Source of the DNA: Betaproteobacteria bacterium
GTDB lineage: Bacteria > Pseudomonadota > Gammaproteobacteria > Burkholderiales > SG8-39
Assembly (NCBI GenBank): GCA_005882235.1
Contig: VBCT01000149.1
Span: 1-15,053, forward strand
Direction: 5' to 3'
DNA: 15,053 nucleotides
Position 1 is the first letter of the stretch. Every line of letters starts with the position of its first letter. Under the pieces are notes generated by a model. It had not been told where the DNA came from. It searched no databases and was given only the letters and a program-made list of their open reading frames with translations. Below are positions 1 to 8,047 of the stretch, piece by piece. A program made the position numbers and the translations under genes.

Positions 1-1695
1 AAGGCCAACGACGGCGCGTTCGTTCGCAAGCACTTCTTCGGCAAGGACCCGAAGCTGCTCGAGATGGTATCGCGCATGACCGACGAGGACATCTGGCGCC
101 TGAACCGAGGCGGGCACGACCCTCATAAGATCTATGCGGCCTACGCGGCGGCGGTGAAGCACAAGGACCAGCCCACGGTGATCCTCGCCAAGACCATCAA
201 GGGTTACGGCCTGGGCAAACAGGGGCAGGCAAAGAATCCGACCCACCAGCTGAAGAAGATGGATCTCGCAACCATCCGCGAGATGCGCGACCGCTTCAAC
301 GTGCCGATCCCCGACGACAAACTCGAGGACTTACCGCTCTACAAGCCCAAGGATGATGATCCGATCATGGTGTACCTGCACGAGCGCAGGAAGGCGCTTG
401 GCGGCTACCTGCCTCAGCGCCGCCGCAAGGCGGACAGCGTTCCCGCGGTGCCGGCTCTCTCGGCCTTCGATCAGCAGTTGAAGGGTTCGGAAGGCCGCGA
501 GATCTCCAGTACCATGGCGTTCGTGCGCATGCTGACGGCGCTCGTGCGCGACAAGAACATCGGCAGGCACATCGTACCGATCGTTCCGGACGAAGCGCGC
601 ACTTTCGGCATGGAAGGGATGTTCCGACAGCTCGCGATCTATTCGTCGGAAGGACAGAAGTACGAGCCGGTCGACCGCGAACAGGTGATGTACTACCGCG
701 AAGACAAGGCGGGGCAGATCCTCGAAGAGGGAATCAACGAGGCCGGCGCGTTTTCATCCTGGATCGCGGCGGCGACTTCATACAGCCATTCGAACCTTGT
801 CATGGTGCCGTTCTACATCTTTTATTCGATGTTCGGCATGCAGCGCATCGGGGACCTTGCGTGGGCGGCGGGGGACCAGCGCGCGCGAGGGTTTCTCCTC
901 GGCGCCACGGCGGGCCGCACCACTCTGAACGGCGAGGGGCTGCAGCACGAGGACGGACACAGCCATGTGCTCTCTTCGGTCATTCCCAATTGCATTTCCT
1001 ATGATCCGACCTTTGCCTATGAGCTCGCCGTCATCGTCCAGGACGGCCTGCGTCGCATGGTCACGCTGCAGGAGGACGTGTTCTACTACGTGACTGTGAT
1101 GAACGAGAACTACGAGCATCCCGCGATGCCTTCGGGTGCGGAGCAAGCGATTTTGAAGGGCATGTACCTCTTTCGGGAAGGCTCGAAGAAGAAAACGCGC
1201 GTGCAGCTACTGGGCTCGGGGACGATCTTGCGCGAAGTCATTGCCGCCGGCGAGCTGCTCGAGGCCGATTGGGGCGTGGCTGCGGATATCTGGAGCACGC
1301 CCGGCCTGACCGAGCTGCGCCGCGAAGGGCTAGCGGTCGAGCGTCGGAACACGCTGCATCCGGAAATGAAGCCCGGGGTCCCGTACGTGACCCAGTGCCT
1401 GGAGAAGCGTGAAGGTCCCGTGATCGCTTCTACCGACTACATCAAGAGTTTTGCCGACCAGATTCGATCGTTCATCCCCGGAGACCGCGTCTACCGGGTG
1501 CTCGGCACCGATGGATACGGCCGCTCGGATTCCCGCGCCAAGCTGCGTCACTTCTTCGAAGTGGATCGTTACTTCGTAACAGTCGCGGCGCTCAAGGCGC
1601 TCGCCGACCAGGGCGAGGTCAAAGCCAAGGTCGTTTCCGACGCAATCAAGAAATACGGGATCGATCCGGAAAAACCCAATCCAGTGACTGTCTGA
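1..1695 (+). CDS. aceE: Pyruvate dehydrogenase E1 component, homodimeric type (5' end cut off by window)
   Basis: This is the thiamine-diphosphate-dependent E1 subunit of the pyruvate dehydrogenase complex. It decarboxylates pyruvate and passes the acetyl group to the lipoyl arm of E2 in the cytoplasm. The frame is open from base 1, so the visible 564 residues are the C-terminal part of a protein that is usually about 890 residues; the N-terminal thiamine-binding half is outside the window. Visible family signatures include AKTIKGYGLG, the long central region with GMEGMFRQLAIYSSEGQKYEP, YREDKAGQILEEGINEAGA, GRTTLNGEGLQHEDGHSH, and the C-terminal VLGTDGYGRSDSRAKLRHFFEVD. It ends 67 bases before aceF and should be the first PDH gene of the operon. 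No frameshift or missing conserved block is visible. The identification is very secure; only the left boundary is unknown. Confidence 0.97.
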   Translation, partial: KANDGAFVRKHFFGKDPKLLEMVSRMTDEDIWRLNRGGHDPHKIYAAYAAAVKHKDQPTVILAKTIKGYGLGKQGQAKNPTHQLKKMDLATIREMRDRFNVPIPDDKLEDLPLYKPKDDDPIMVYLHERRKALGGYLPQRRRKADSVPAVPALSAFDQQLKGSEGREISSTMAFVRMLTALVRDKNIGRHIVPIVPDEARTFGMEGMFRQLAIYSSEGQKYEPVDREQVMYYREDKAGQILEEGINEAGAFSSWIAAATSYSHSNLVMVPFYIFYSMFGMQRIGDLAWAAGDQRARGFLLGATAGRTTLNGEGLQHEDGHSHVLSSVIPNCISYDPTFAYELAVIVQDGLRRMVTLQEDVFYYVTVMNENYEHPAMPSGAEQAILKGMYLFREGSKKKTRVQLLGSGTILREVIAAGELLEADWGVAADIWSTPGLTELRREGLAVERRNTLHPEMKPGVPYVTQCLEKREGPVIASTDYIKSFADQIRSFIPGDRVYRVLGTDGYGRSDSRAKLRHFFEVDRYFVTVAALKALADQGEVKAKVVSDAIKKYGIDPEKPNPVTV

Positions 1696-1705
1696 CCAAG
1701 CATGG

Positions 1706-1737
1706 GCCGGGCGCCTCGACGGCTGCCCAGCCCCGGC
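1706..1737 (+). other. GC-rich stem-loop in the aceE-aceF intergenic gap
   Basis: The 67-base gap between aceE and aceF contains a nested inverted repeat. GCCGGG (1706-1711) can pair with CCCGGC (1732-1737), and inside it GGCT (1721-1724) can pair with AGCC (1729-1732, sharing the last base). There is no following T-tract, so it is not a classical intrinsic terminator. It could act as an mRNA processing or stability element that sets the E1 to E2 ratio, or it could be a chance fold in a GC-rich spacer. Confidence 0.25.
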
Positions 1738-1762
1738 ACCCCAAATCGCGAACTGGGCAAGC

Positions 1763-3085
1763 ATGGGAACCGCTAGGGAAGTCTTCGTACCCGACATCGG
1801 CGACTTCAAGAACGTCGATGTAATCGAGGTGCTGGTCAAACGGGGCGATGCGGTACAGCCGGAGCAGTCGCTGATCACGGTCGAATCGGACAAGGCGACG
1901 ATGGAGATTCCGTCGCCGGCTGCGGGCGTGGTGAAGGAATTGCGGGTCAAGACCGGCGACAAGGTTTCACAGGGCAGCCCGATCCTTATCCTCGAAGAGA
2001 CGGAAGGCGCTTCGGTTGCGCCCGCGAAGCCGGCTTCGAAGCCCCAAGACGCGCCCACGGCAAAGCCTGCGCCGGTGCTTGCGGCCGTCCCGGCGCCAGC
2101 CCCGGCCACGGTTTCGGTCGGCCGGACCGAACCGATCTCAAGCACATCTGCGCTAGGTCCCGGGGCGACGCCGCACGCGAGCCCCTCGGTGCGCAAGTTC
2201 GCGCGCGAGCTGGGCGTCGACCTCATTCGGGTCAAAGGCTCGGGCCCGAAGGGACGCATTACGCAGGCGGACGTCCAGGAGTTCGTGAAGGGAGTGATAA
2301 GGGGTGCGCCCGCGGTCGCCGCCGTCGCCGCGCGCGGCGGGCTCGTTCTGGATCTACCGGAGTGGCCGCAGGTGGATTTCGCGAAGTTCGGCCCGGTCGA
2401 AGCCAAACCTCTGTCGCGAATCAGGAAACTTTCCGGCGGGTTCCTGCACCGCAACTGGGTTTCCATTCCCCATGTCACTCAGCACGACGAGGCCGACATC
2501 ACCGAGCTAGAGACTTTCCGCAAGGAGAACGCGCAAGTCGCGGAAAAGGGAGGCTTCAAACTCACCATGCTCGCGTTCCTGGTGAAAGCTTCGGTGAACG
2601 CGCTGAAGGAGTTTCCGGAGTTCAACGCCTCGCTCGACAAGACCGGCGAGAACCTGATCGTCAAGAAGTATTATCACATCGGAGTCGCAGTCGATACGCC
2701 CGATGGTCTGCTGGTCCCGGTGATCCGCGACGCCGACCGCAAGGGCGTTTTCGATTTGGCGAAGGAGCTGGCTGAAATTTCCAAGGCCGCGCGCGAGAAA
2801 AAACTCAAGCCCGACAGCATGCGCGGCGGCAGCTTCAGCATCTCCAGCCTGGGCGGCATCGGGGGTACGGCGTTTACGCCGATCATCAATGCACCGGAGG
2901 TCGCGATTCTCGGCGTGGCGAGATCGCAGATGCGCCCGGTCTACAAGGACGGCGCCTTCGTTCCGCGGCTGATGCTGCCGCTGTCGCTCGCCTACGACCA
3001 CCGCGTCATCGACGGCGCGGCCGGCGCGCGCTTCACGACCTATCTGGCCTCAGTCCTCTCCGACATCCGCCGTACCCTGCTATGA
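1763..3085 (+). CDS. aceF: Dihydrolipoamide acetyltransferase, E2 of pyruvate dehydrogenase, single lipoyl domain
   Basis: This is the core subunit of the pyruvate dehydrogenase complex. It carries the acetyl group on a lipoyl-lysine and transfers it to CoA. Domains in order: one lipoyl domain (residues about 5-79) with the lipoylated Lys44 in the ESDKATMEIPS motif; an Ala/Pro-rich flexible linker (about 85-145); a peripheral subunit-binding domain (about 150-190, ASPSVRKFARELGVD ... GPKGRITQADV); and the catalytic domain, ending with the active-site motif DHRVIDG (His413, Asp417). The length is 440 residues, typical for a one-lipoyl E2; the E. coli protein has three lipoyl domains. The ATG gives the usual short N-terminus before the VPDIGDF motif, but no strong Shine-Dalgarno is seen. 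The gene lies between aceE and lpdA, with only 7 bases to lpdA. Confidence 0.97.
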   Translation: MGTAREVFVPDIGDFKNVDVIEVLVKRGDAVQPEQSLITVESDKATMEIPSPAAGVVKELRVKTGDKVSQGSPILILEETEGASVAPAKPASKPQDAPTAKPAPVLAAVPAPAPATVSVGRTEPISSTSALGPGATPHASPSVRKFARELGVDLIRVKGSGPKGRITQADVQEFVKGVIRGAPAVAAVAARGGLVLDLPEWPQVDFAKFGPVEAKPLSRIRKLSGGFLHRNWVSIPHVTQHDEADITELETFRKENAQVAEKGGFKLTMLAFLVKASVNALKEFPEFNASLDKTGENLIVKKYYHIGVAVDTPDGLLVPVIRDADRKGVFDLAKELAEISKAAREKKLKPDSMRGGSFSISSLGGIGGTAFTPIINAPEVAILGVARSQMRPVYKDGAFVPRLMLPLSLAYDHRVIDGAAGARFTTYLASVLSDIRRTLL

Positions 3086-3092
3086 GGACGGC

Positions 3093-4838
3093 GTGGCGCA
3101 GATGATCGAAGTGAAAGTACCGGACATCGGCGATTTCAAGGACATCGACGTCATTGAAGTTCTGGTGAAACCCGGTGACCGGGTGGCCAAGGAGGCCTCA
3201 CTCATCACGCTGGAGTCCGACAAGGCGACGATGGAAATTCCTTCCTCGGACGCCGGCCTCGTCAAGGAGCTGCGGGTCAAGGTCGGGGACAAGGTCTCTC
3301 AGGGGTCGGTCATCGCCTTGCTCGAGGTAGAGAGTGCCGTGGCCCCGCCGTCCGCGCCGCGTCCGGCCGTCTCTGCGGCGCCGAAGATTTCCGCACCTGC
3401 CGCAGCCAAAGCCTACGGCGGCGCAGCCGACATGACTTGCGACGTGCTGGTGCTGGGCTCCGGTCCCGGCGGTTATTCGGCCGCCTTCCGGGCCGCAGAC
3501 CTGGGCCTGAACAGCATTCTGGTCGAGCGTTACCCGACGCTCGGCGGCGTCTGCCTGAATGTGGGCTGCATCCCGTCGAAAGCGCTTCTGCACATCGCTG
3601 CGGTCATGGAGGAGGCAAAACATCTTTCCGAACACGGCATCGGTTTCGGGGAACCCAAGGTGGATCTCGATGCGTTGCGCGCATGGAAGAACAAGGTGGT
3701 CGGCAAGCTGACCGGGGGGCTTGCGAGCATGGCGCGCTCTCGCAAAGTGACGGTGCTGCAGGGTACTGGAGCTTTCGTAGGGCCGAACCATCTCGCCGTG
3801 GAAGCGAAGGACGGGCGCAAGGTCGTCGCATTCGGGAACGCGATCATCGCAGCCGGCTCGCAGTCGGCGAAGCTCCCCTTTATTCCGGAGGACCCGCGAA
3901 TCGTAGACGCGACGGCGGCGCTCGAGCTGCAGCGGCGGCCGAAACGCATGCTCGTAATCGGCGGCGGCATCATCGGCCTGGAAATGGGCACGGTATATTC
4001 CACACTCGGCGCTCGGCTGGATGTGGTCGAGGTGCTCGATGGCCTGATGTCCGGGGTAGACCGGGACTTGGTCAAGGTATGGCAAACATTCAACGCGCGC
4101 CGCTTCGACAACGTGATGCTGAAGACCAGGACCACCAAGGTCGAGTCCGTGAAGGAAGGATTGAAGGTGTCCTACGAAGGTGACAACGCTCCGGCCAAGC
4201 CGCAGCTCTACGACATGATCCTGGTCTCCGTGGGCCGGACACCCAACGGCAGGAAGATCGGCGCCGACGCCGCCGGCGTAACGGTGAACGAGCGTGGCTT
4301 CATCCCCGTGGACGCGCAAATGCGCACCAACATCCCGCACATCTACGCGATTGGCGATATCGCCAAGCTGCCCATGCTGGCGCATAAGGCGGTACACGAA
4401 GGTCACGTCGCAGCGGAAGCCGCTGCGGGACAGAAATCCTACTTCGACGCGCGCGTGATTCCCTCGGTGGCTTACACCGATCCTGAGATCGCCTGGGCGG
4501 GATCAACCGAGGAGGAAGCGAAAAAAGAGGGAATCAAATTCGGGGTCGCCAAATTCCCCTGGGCAGCCTCGGGACGCGCCATCGCCAACGGCCGCGACGA
4601 GGGCTTCACCAAGCTGATCTTCTCCGAGGAGTCGCACCGCCTGATTGGCGGCGCCATCGTCGGAGCCGGAGCGGGCGATCTCATCAGCGAGATTGCGCTC
4701 GCCATCGAAATGGGCGCCGACGCGGTCGATATCGGCAAGACCATCCATCCGCATCCGACGACGAGCGAATCGGTTGGAATGGCAGCAGAGCTGTACGAAG
4801 GCGTGTGCACGGATCTGCCACCGTCGAAACGGCGATGA
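3093..4838 (+). CDS. lpdA: Dihydrolipoamide dehydrogenase (E3) with an N-terminal lipoyl domain
   Basis: This flavoprotein reoxidises dihydrolipoamide on E2 with NAD+. At 581 residues it is about 110 longer than a standard E3, because residues about 5-80 form a lipoyl domain (Lys44 in ESDKATMEIPS), joined by an Ala/Pro linker (about 81-112). The FAD-binding GSGPGGYSAAFRAADLG follows, then the redox-active disulfide GGVCLNVGCIPSK (Cys154, Cys159), the NAD-binding GGGIIGLEMG, the second FAD motif TNIPHIYAIGDI, and the C-terminal HPHPTTSE catalytic His-Glu pair. The start is GTG at 3093, with GAGGA (3084-3088) overlapping the aceF stop and a 4-base spacer; the ATG at 3102 is the alternative and would cost three residues. 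The same E3 architecture is known from Neisseria and Ralstonia. The stop overlaps the rpiA start. Confidence 0.97.
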   Translation: MAQMIEVKVPDIGDFKDIDVIEVLVKPGDRVAKEASLITLESDKATMEIPSSDAGLVKELRVKVGDKVSQGSVIALLEVESAVAPPSAPRPAVSAAPKISAPAAAKAYGGAADMTCDVLVLGSGPGGYSAAFRAADLGLNSILVERYPTLGGVCLNVGCIPSKALLHIAAVMEEAKHLSEHGIGFGEPKVDLDALRAWKNKVVGKLTGGLASMARSRKVTVLQGTGAFVGPNHLAVEAKDGRKVVAFGNAIIAAGSQSAKLPFIPEDPRIVDATAALELQRRPKRMLVIGGGIIGLEMGTVYSTLGARLDVVEVLDGLMSGVDRDLVKVWQTFNARRFDNVMLKTRTTKVESVKEGLKVSYEGDNAPAKPQLYDMILVSVGRTPNGRKIGADAAGVTVNERGFIPVDAQMRTNIPHIYAIGDIAKLPMLAHKAVHEGHVAAEAAAGQKSYFDARVIPSVAYTDPEIAWAGSTEEEAKKEGIKFGVAKFPWAASGRAIANGRDEGFTKLIFSEESHRLIGGAIVGAGAGDLISEIALAIEMGADAVDIGKTIHPHPTTSESVGMAAELYEGVCTDLPPSKRR

Positions 4839-5497
4839 CCCAGGACGAGCTCAAACGGGCAGTCGCCCGCGAGGCGATCAAGCACGTGGTGGAGGACGCC
4901 GTGATCGGCGTCGGCACCGGGTCCACGGCCAATTTCTTCATCGACGAGCTCGCCAGGATGAGGAATCGCATCGCCGGGGCGGTCGCGAGCTCGGAAAGGT
5001 CCGCCGAGCGGCTGAAGGGGCACGGCATTCGCGTCTTGGATCTCAACAGCGTCAACGACCTGCCGGTCTATGTCGACGGCGCCGACGAGATCACCGAGCA
5101 TCTCGCCATGATCAAGGGCGGGGGCGGCGCGCTCACGCGAGAGAAAATCGTCGCCGCGGTGGCGAGGAAGTTCGTTTGCATCGCGGACGAGTCGAAGCTC
5201 GTACCGGTGCTTGGAAAGTTTCCGCTGCCGGTCGAGGTGATTACCATGGCGCGTGCCTATGTGGCGCGCCAGATGGTGAAGCTCGGTGGCCAGCCCAAGC
5301 TGCGCGAGGGTTTTGCCACGGACAACGGCAACATCGTCCTCGACGTGTGGGGGTTGTCCATCCTCAACCCGGTCGAGCTGGAAACGGCGGTCAACAATAT
5401 CTCCGGCGTCGTTACCAACGGATTGTTCGCCCGGCGCGGAGCCGATGTGCTCCTGCTCGGAACCAAGACGGGTGTGAGAACGATTGCCCGGAAGTAA
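4835..5497 (+). CDS. rpiA: Ribose-5-phosphate isomerase A
   Basis: This enzyme interconverts ribose 5-phosphate and ribulose 5-phosphate in the non-oxidative pentose phosphate pathway. Visible signatures are the phosphate loop GVGTGSTANFFIDEL, SSERSAERLKGHGI, the catalytic DGADEI, KGGGGALTREK (with the Lys and Glu of the active site) and CIADESKLVPVLG. From the ATG at 4835 the protein is 220 residues, matching the usual length of about 219. An in-frame ATG at 4805 would add ten residues overlapping lpdA and is not expected. The start and the lpdA stop share the four bases ATGA, which implies translational coupling and makes rpiA the last gene of the PDH operon. The stop lies 5 bases from the convergent yggX stop. 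Confidence 0.96.
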   Translation: MTQDELKRAVAREAIKHVVEDAVIGVGTGSTANFFIDELARMRNRIAGAVASSERSAERLKGHGIRVLDLNSVNDLPVYVDGADEITEHLAMIKGGGGALTREKIVAAVARKFVCIADESKLVPVLGKFPLPVEVITMARAYVARQMVKLGGQPKLREGFATDNGNIVLDVWGLSILNPVELETAVNNISGVVTNGLFARRGADVLLLGTKTGVRTIARK

Positions 5498-5502
5498 AGC
5501 GC

Positions 5503-5775
5503 CTACTTGTCCGGCGGCACGTAGCCGGAAGCCACGTCGGCTCCGGATCCGAAGAAATGCTTCTCCATCTGCTCGGCGAGATATTTCCGCGCGCGCGGGT
5601 CCGCGAGGTTCAGCTTGTTTTCGTTGATGAGCATGGTCTGGTGCTTGATCCAGGCCTGCCAGGCTTCCTTGGAGACGTTTTCGTAGATGCGCTTGCCGAG
5701 TTCCCCCGGGTAAGGGGGAAAGTCGAGCCCTTCCGCGTCGCGGCCGAGCTTGATGCATTTCACCATCCTTGCCAT
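5503..5775 (-). CDS. yggX: Probable Fe(2+)-trafficking / oxidative damage protection protein YggX
   Basis: This is a small cytoplasmic protein of 90 residues, the normal length for the family, linked in enteric bacteria to iron handling and protection of Fe-S clusters from oxidants. The N-terminus MARMVKC carries the conserved cysteine (Cys7), followed by the family hallmarks AEGLDFPPYPGELGKRIY, VSKEAWQAWIKHQTMLINE and LNLADPRARKYL. It reads leftward, 36 bases after argA, so it probably shares the argA transcript. It converges on rpiA with 5 bases between the two stop codons. The family assignment is secure; the biochemical role is known only from homologues and is still debated. Confidence 0.95.
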   Translation of the reverse strand: MARMVKCIKLGRDAEGLDFPPYPGELGKRIYENVSKEAWQAWIKHQTMLINENKLNLADPRARKYLAEQMEKHFFGSGADVASGYVPPDK

Positions 5776-5811
5776 TTTCGCAACCTCGATTCCGGTATCA
5801 GGGCGATTATT

Positions 5812-7125
5812 TTAAGTCCGCTTTACTAAAATCTTCGAGCGCCGCTGATAGTTGTACAGGGCTTTCCTTTCCCCCGGCAGTACCGCGATATCCGCTTCGG
5901 CGAACCCGCGCTCTATAAACCAATGGGTCGCCCGCGTCGTGAGCACGAACAGCTTTTTCAGCTTGGAGGCTCTTGCCTGTGTCTCGATATGGTGAAGTAG
6001 GCGCTCGCCGTAGCCTGCGTCCCTGTAATCAGGCCGAACCGCGAGGCAGGCAAGCTCGCCGGCGCGGGCGCCGGGGAAGGGGTAGAGGGCGGCGCATCCG
6101 ACGATCACCCCGTCGTGCTCAATCAACGAAAAGCGCCCGATCTCGCGCTCGAGGAGTTCGCGCCCACGGCGCACGAGGGTCCCGTCTTCCTCGAGCGGCT
6201 CGATCAGCTTGAGAATGCCCCCTGCGTCGTCGATCTTGGCCGGCCGCAGCTTCACCACCTTGTCGGCGGTGATCATGGTGCCCGAACCTTCATGGGTGAA
6301 CAATTCGATCAGCAGGGCACCAGGGACTGTCCGGCTGATGATATGGGCGCGCTGCATCCCCCCGCGCACGGCCTCGACGGCGTGTGTGAGATAGAGCCGC
6401 GTATCGTCGGACAGGCGGTTGCTGCGCGCGAGCAGCCCGGCCGCTTCCTCCGCCGTGAGCTCGGGCAGCAACTCGCCCTCCTTGTCCTGCACGGGCGCGT
6501 CAGAGAAGAAGATCAGCTTCTCGGCGTGGAGCGCCGTCGCCGTTGCTACCGCGACATCCTCCATGGCGAGGTTGAAGACCTCGCCCGTGGGCGAGTAGCC
6601 GACTGGCGACACGATCGCTATGTTGCCGGCGTCCAGACACCCCGCGATTGCCAGCGCGTCGACCTTGCGCACCGAGCCCGTATACTGGAAGTCGATGCCG
6701 TCGTGCACGCCCATCGGCTGCGCCGTGATGAAATTTCCCGAGACGCTATTGATCGCAGCGCCCGCCATGGGCGAGTTGGGAAGACCCAGGGACAGCAACG
6801 CGTCGATCTCCACGCGTAACAACCCGACGGCCTCCTTCACGCATTCGAGCGCAACCGGATCCGTGATGCGCAGGCCCTTCGCGTAATGCGAGCGGAGCTT
6901 GCGGCGCTTGAGCTGCGCCTCGATCTGCGGGCGTGAGCCGTGCACCAGCACCACGCGGATGCCGGTGCTATGCAGAAGGCTGACGTCGTGGGCGAGGTCG
7001 ACGAACCTGCGCTCCGCGAATATTTCTCCGCCAAAGGCTAGCACGAACGTCTTCCCACGGAACGCGTGGAAATAGGGGGCAACGGAGCGAACCCAGCTGA
7101 TGAACTGGGTGGGATGGGACGGCAT
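5812..7125 (-). CDS. argA: N-acetylglutamate synthase (amino-acid N-acetyltransferase)
   Basis: This enzyme catalyses the first step of arginine biosynthesis, acetyl-CoA plus glutamate giving N-acetylglutamate. The protein is 437 residues, the usual ArgA length of about 430-450. The first two thirds (about 20-280) form an amino-acid-kinase-like domain, with FRGKTFVLAFGGE near the start and VVLVHGSRPQI, which in this family serves arginine feedback binding. The C-terminal third (about 290-437) is a GNAT acetyltransferase, with the acetyl-CoA loop RPDYRDAGYGERLL. The ATG at 7125 gives the typical short leader before SWVRSVAPYFHAFRGKTF; only a weak purine-rich stretch precedes it. It lies 76 bases downstream of rsmE and 36 bases upstream of yggX on the same strand. 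Confidence 0.95.
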   Translation of the reverse strand: MPSHPTQFISWVRSVAPYFHAFRGKTFVLAFGGEIFAERRFVDLAHDVSLLHSTGIRVVLVHGSRPQIEAQLKRRKLRSHYAKGLRITDPVALECVKEAVGLLRVEIDALLSLGLPNSPMAGAAINSVSGNFITAQPMGVHDGIDFQYTGSVRKVDALAIAGCLDAGNIAIVSPVGYSPTGEVFNLAMEDVAVATATALHAEKLIFFSDAPVQDKEGELLPELTAEEAAGLLARSNRLSDDTRLYLTHAVEAVRGGMQRAHIISRTVPGALLIELFTHEGSGTMITADKVVKLRPAKIDDAGGILKLIEPLEEDGTLVRRGRELLEREIGRFSLIEHDGVIVGCAALYPFPGARAGELACLAVRPDYRDAGYGERLLHHIETQARASKLKKLFVLTTRATHWFIERGFAEADIAVLPGERKALYNYQRRSKILVKRT

Positions 7126-7201
7126 GGTTGTCGTTGTTCTTAAGGAACTCCGATTCTAGCCAGTTGCCCCCAGTCGATACAGCGGGCCCCGCGTACGGAG
7201 G

Positions 7202-7942
7202 CTAACAATCACCCCACAAGGCCTGCATCGCTGCGATTGTTGCGAGCGGTGCGGTCTCCGTGCGAAGCACCCGCGGCCCGAAGCGAACCGGAACGAACCC
7301 CCCTCTTTCGGCACGCTGCCGCTCCTCAGGCGCGAGCCCTCCTTCCGGTCCGACCAGCAAAGTCACTTTTCCGGGTGGTTCAAGCTGTTTCAAGTCTCGA
7401 TCGGCATCCGCCGCCAGAAGGAGCCGGAGCCCATCGCTGGCTGCCCGGCCCAGAAAGGCATCGAGGTCGATGATCGCCGCAACCTCGGGAACGCGGTTGC
7501 GCCCGCATTGCTCGCAGGCGGCGATGACCACGTTGCGCCAGTGGGCGACGCGCCTGTCGGCGCGATCGCTCGAGAGTCTCACTACGGAGCGCTCACTCGT
7601 GATCGGCACGATGCTGGAGACACCAAGCTCGGTAGATTTCTGCAGGGCAGCGTCCATCCGGACTCCGCTCGATACGCACTGAGCGAGCGCGATGGCAAGA
7701 GGCGACTCGCGTTCCGGCGTCTGCCTCGATATCACGTAGGCGCGCGCACCGCCACGGGAAACCCGCGTCAGCTCGGCGGAGAATTCCCCGCCGTCTCCGT
7801 TGAACAAGACGACCGCGTCGCCGCGGCGCAGGCGGAGGACCGCGCAATGACGCGCCACCCGCTCCGGCACATCGATCTCGGCACCGAGGGAAAGCTGCAC
7901 CGGTGCAAAAAACCGCGGGACGCAAGGTGGAGGGCCTTTCAT
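7202..7942 (-). CDS. rsmE: 16S rRNA (uracil-1498-N3)-methyltransferase
   Basis: This SPOUT-fold methyltransferase uses S-adenosylmethionine to methylate U1498 in 16S rRNA. The length is 246 residues, as expected. Visible signatures are the N-terminal PRFFAP that starts the PUA-like RNA-binding domain, the ALAQCVSSGVRMDAALQKSTELGVSSI-type segment (about 85-112), the SAM-knot motif LLVGPEGGLAPEE and the C-terminal FGPRVLRTETAPLATIAAMQALWG. The only reasonable start is the ATG at 7942, giving seven residues before the usual PRFF. GAGG sits just one base before that ATG, which is too close for a normal ribosome-binding site. On the minus strand a TAAAAT (7954-7949) lies immediately upstream. The gene diverges from the 6S RNA locus. 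Confidence 0.95.
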   Translation of the reverse strand: MKGPPPCVPRFFAPVQLSLGAEIDVPERVARHCAVLRLRRGDAVVLFNGDGGEFSAELTRVSRGGARAYVISRQTPERESPLAIALAQCVSSGVRMDAALQKSTELGVSSIVPITSERSVVRLSSDRADRRVAHWRNVVIAACEQCGRNRVPEVAAIIDLDAFLGRAASDGLRLLLAADADRDLKQLEPPGKVTLLVGPEGGLAPEERQRAERGGFVPVRFGPRVLRTETAPLATIAAMQALWGDC

Positions 7943-8032
7943 GCCTCGATTTTATCTAACGCCGACCTTGGCCTTGACCCCTCCTGTAACCCACTGATTC
8001 CAAGGAAACTACGGCTTTTTTCGGTGCGGCGC

Positions 8033-8041
8033 TGTTATAAT
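8033..8041 (+). promoter_or_regulatory. Extended -10 promoter for the 6S-like RNA
   Basis: The sequence TGTTATAAT is a perfect extended -10 element (TGn followed by TATAAT at 8036-8041). Only a poor -35 match is visible near 8013-8018, which is usual for extended -10 promoters. The predicted start site is about 8048, which coincides with the first base of the closing stem of the RNA described next. Confidence 0.65.
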
Positions 8042-8047
8042 CGCCGG

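Noticed and set aside
1330..2478. Open frame of 382 codons on the minus strand across aceE and aceF
   Set aside because: It is antisense to two certain genes, has low-complexity Ala/Gly/Ser/Thr-rich composition and no recognisable motif. Long antisense frames are expected at this GC content.
3198..4406. Open frame of 402 codons on the minus strand inside lpdA
   Set aside because: It lies fully inside the lpdA coding sequence, is His/Arg-rich with no domain, and shows no start signal; it mirrors codon bias of the real gene.
5511..5528. CCGGC/GCCGG inverted repeat after rpiA
   Set aside because: It lies inside the yggX coding region with an 8-nt loop and no T-tract, so it is not a credible rpiA terminator.
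4472..5829. Long frames on both strands across rpiA and yggX (4472-5758 minus, 4645-5829 plus)
   Set aside because: Both are out of frame with rpiA and yggX, which carry complete family motifs and correct lengths. The products are Arg-rich shadow translations.
7136..7148. Near-palindrome GTTCTTAAGGAAC between rsmE and argA
   Set aside because: It could be an operator, but it is a single short copy and does not resemble the ARG box of ArgR that I would expect upstream of argA, so it is not annotated.
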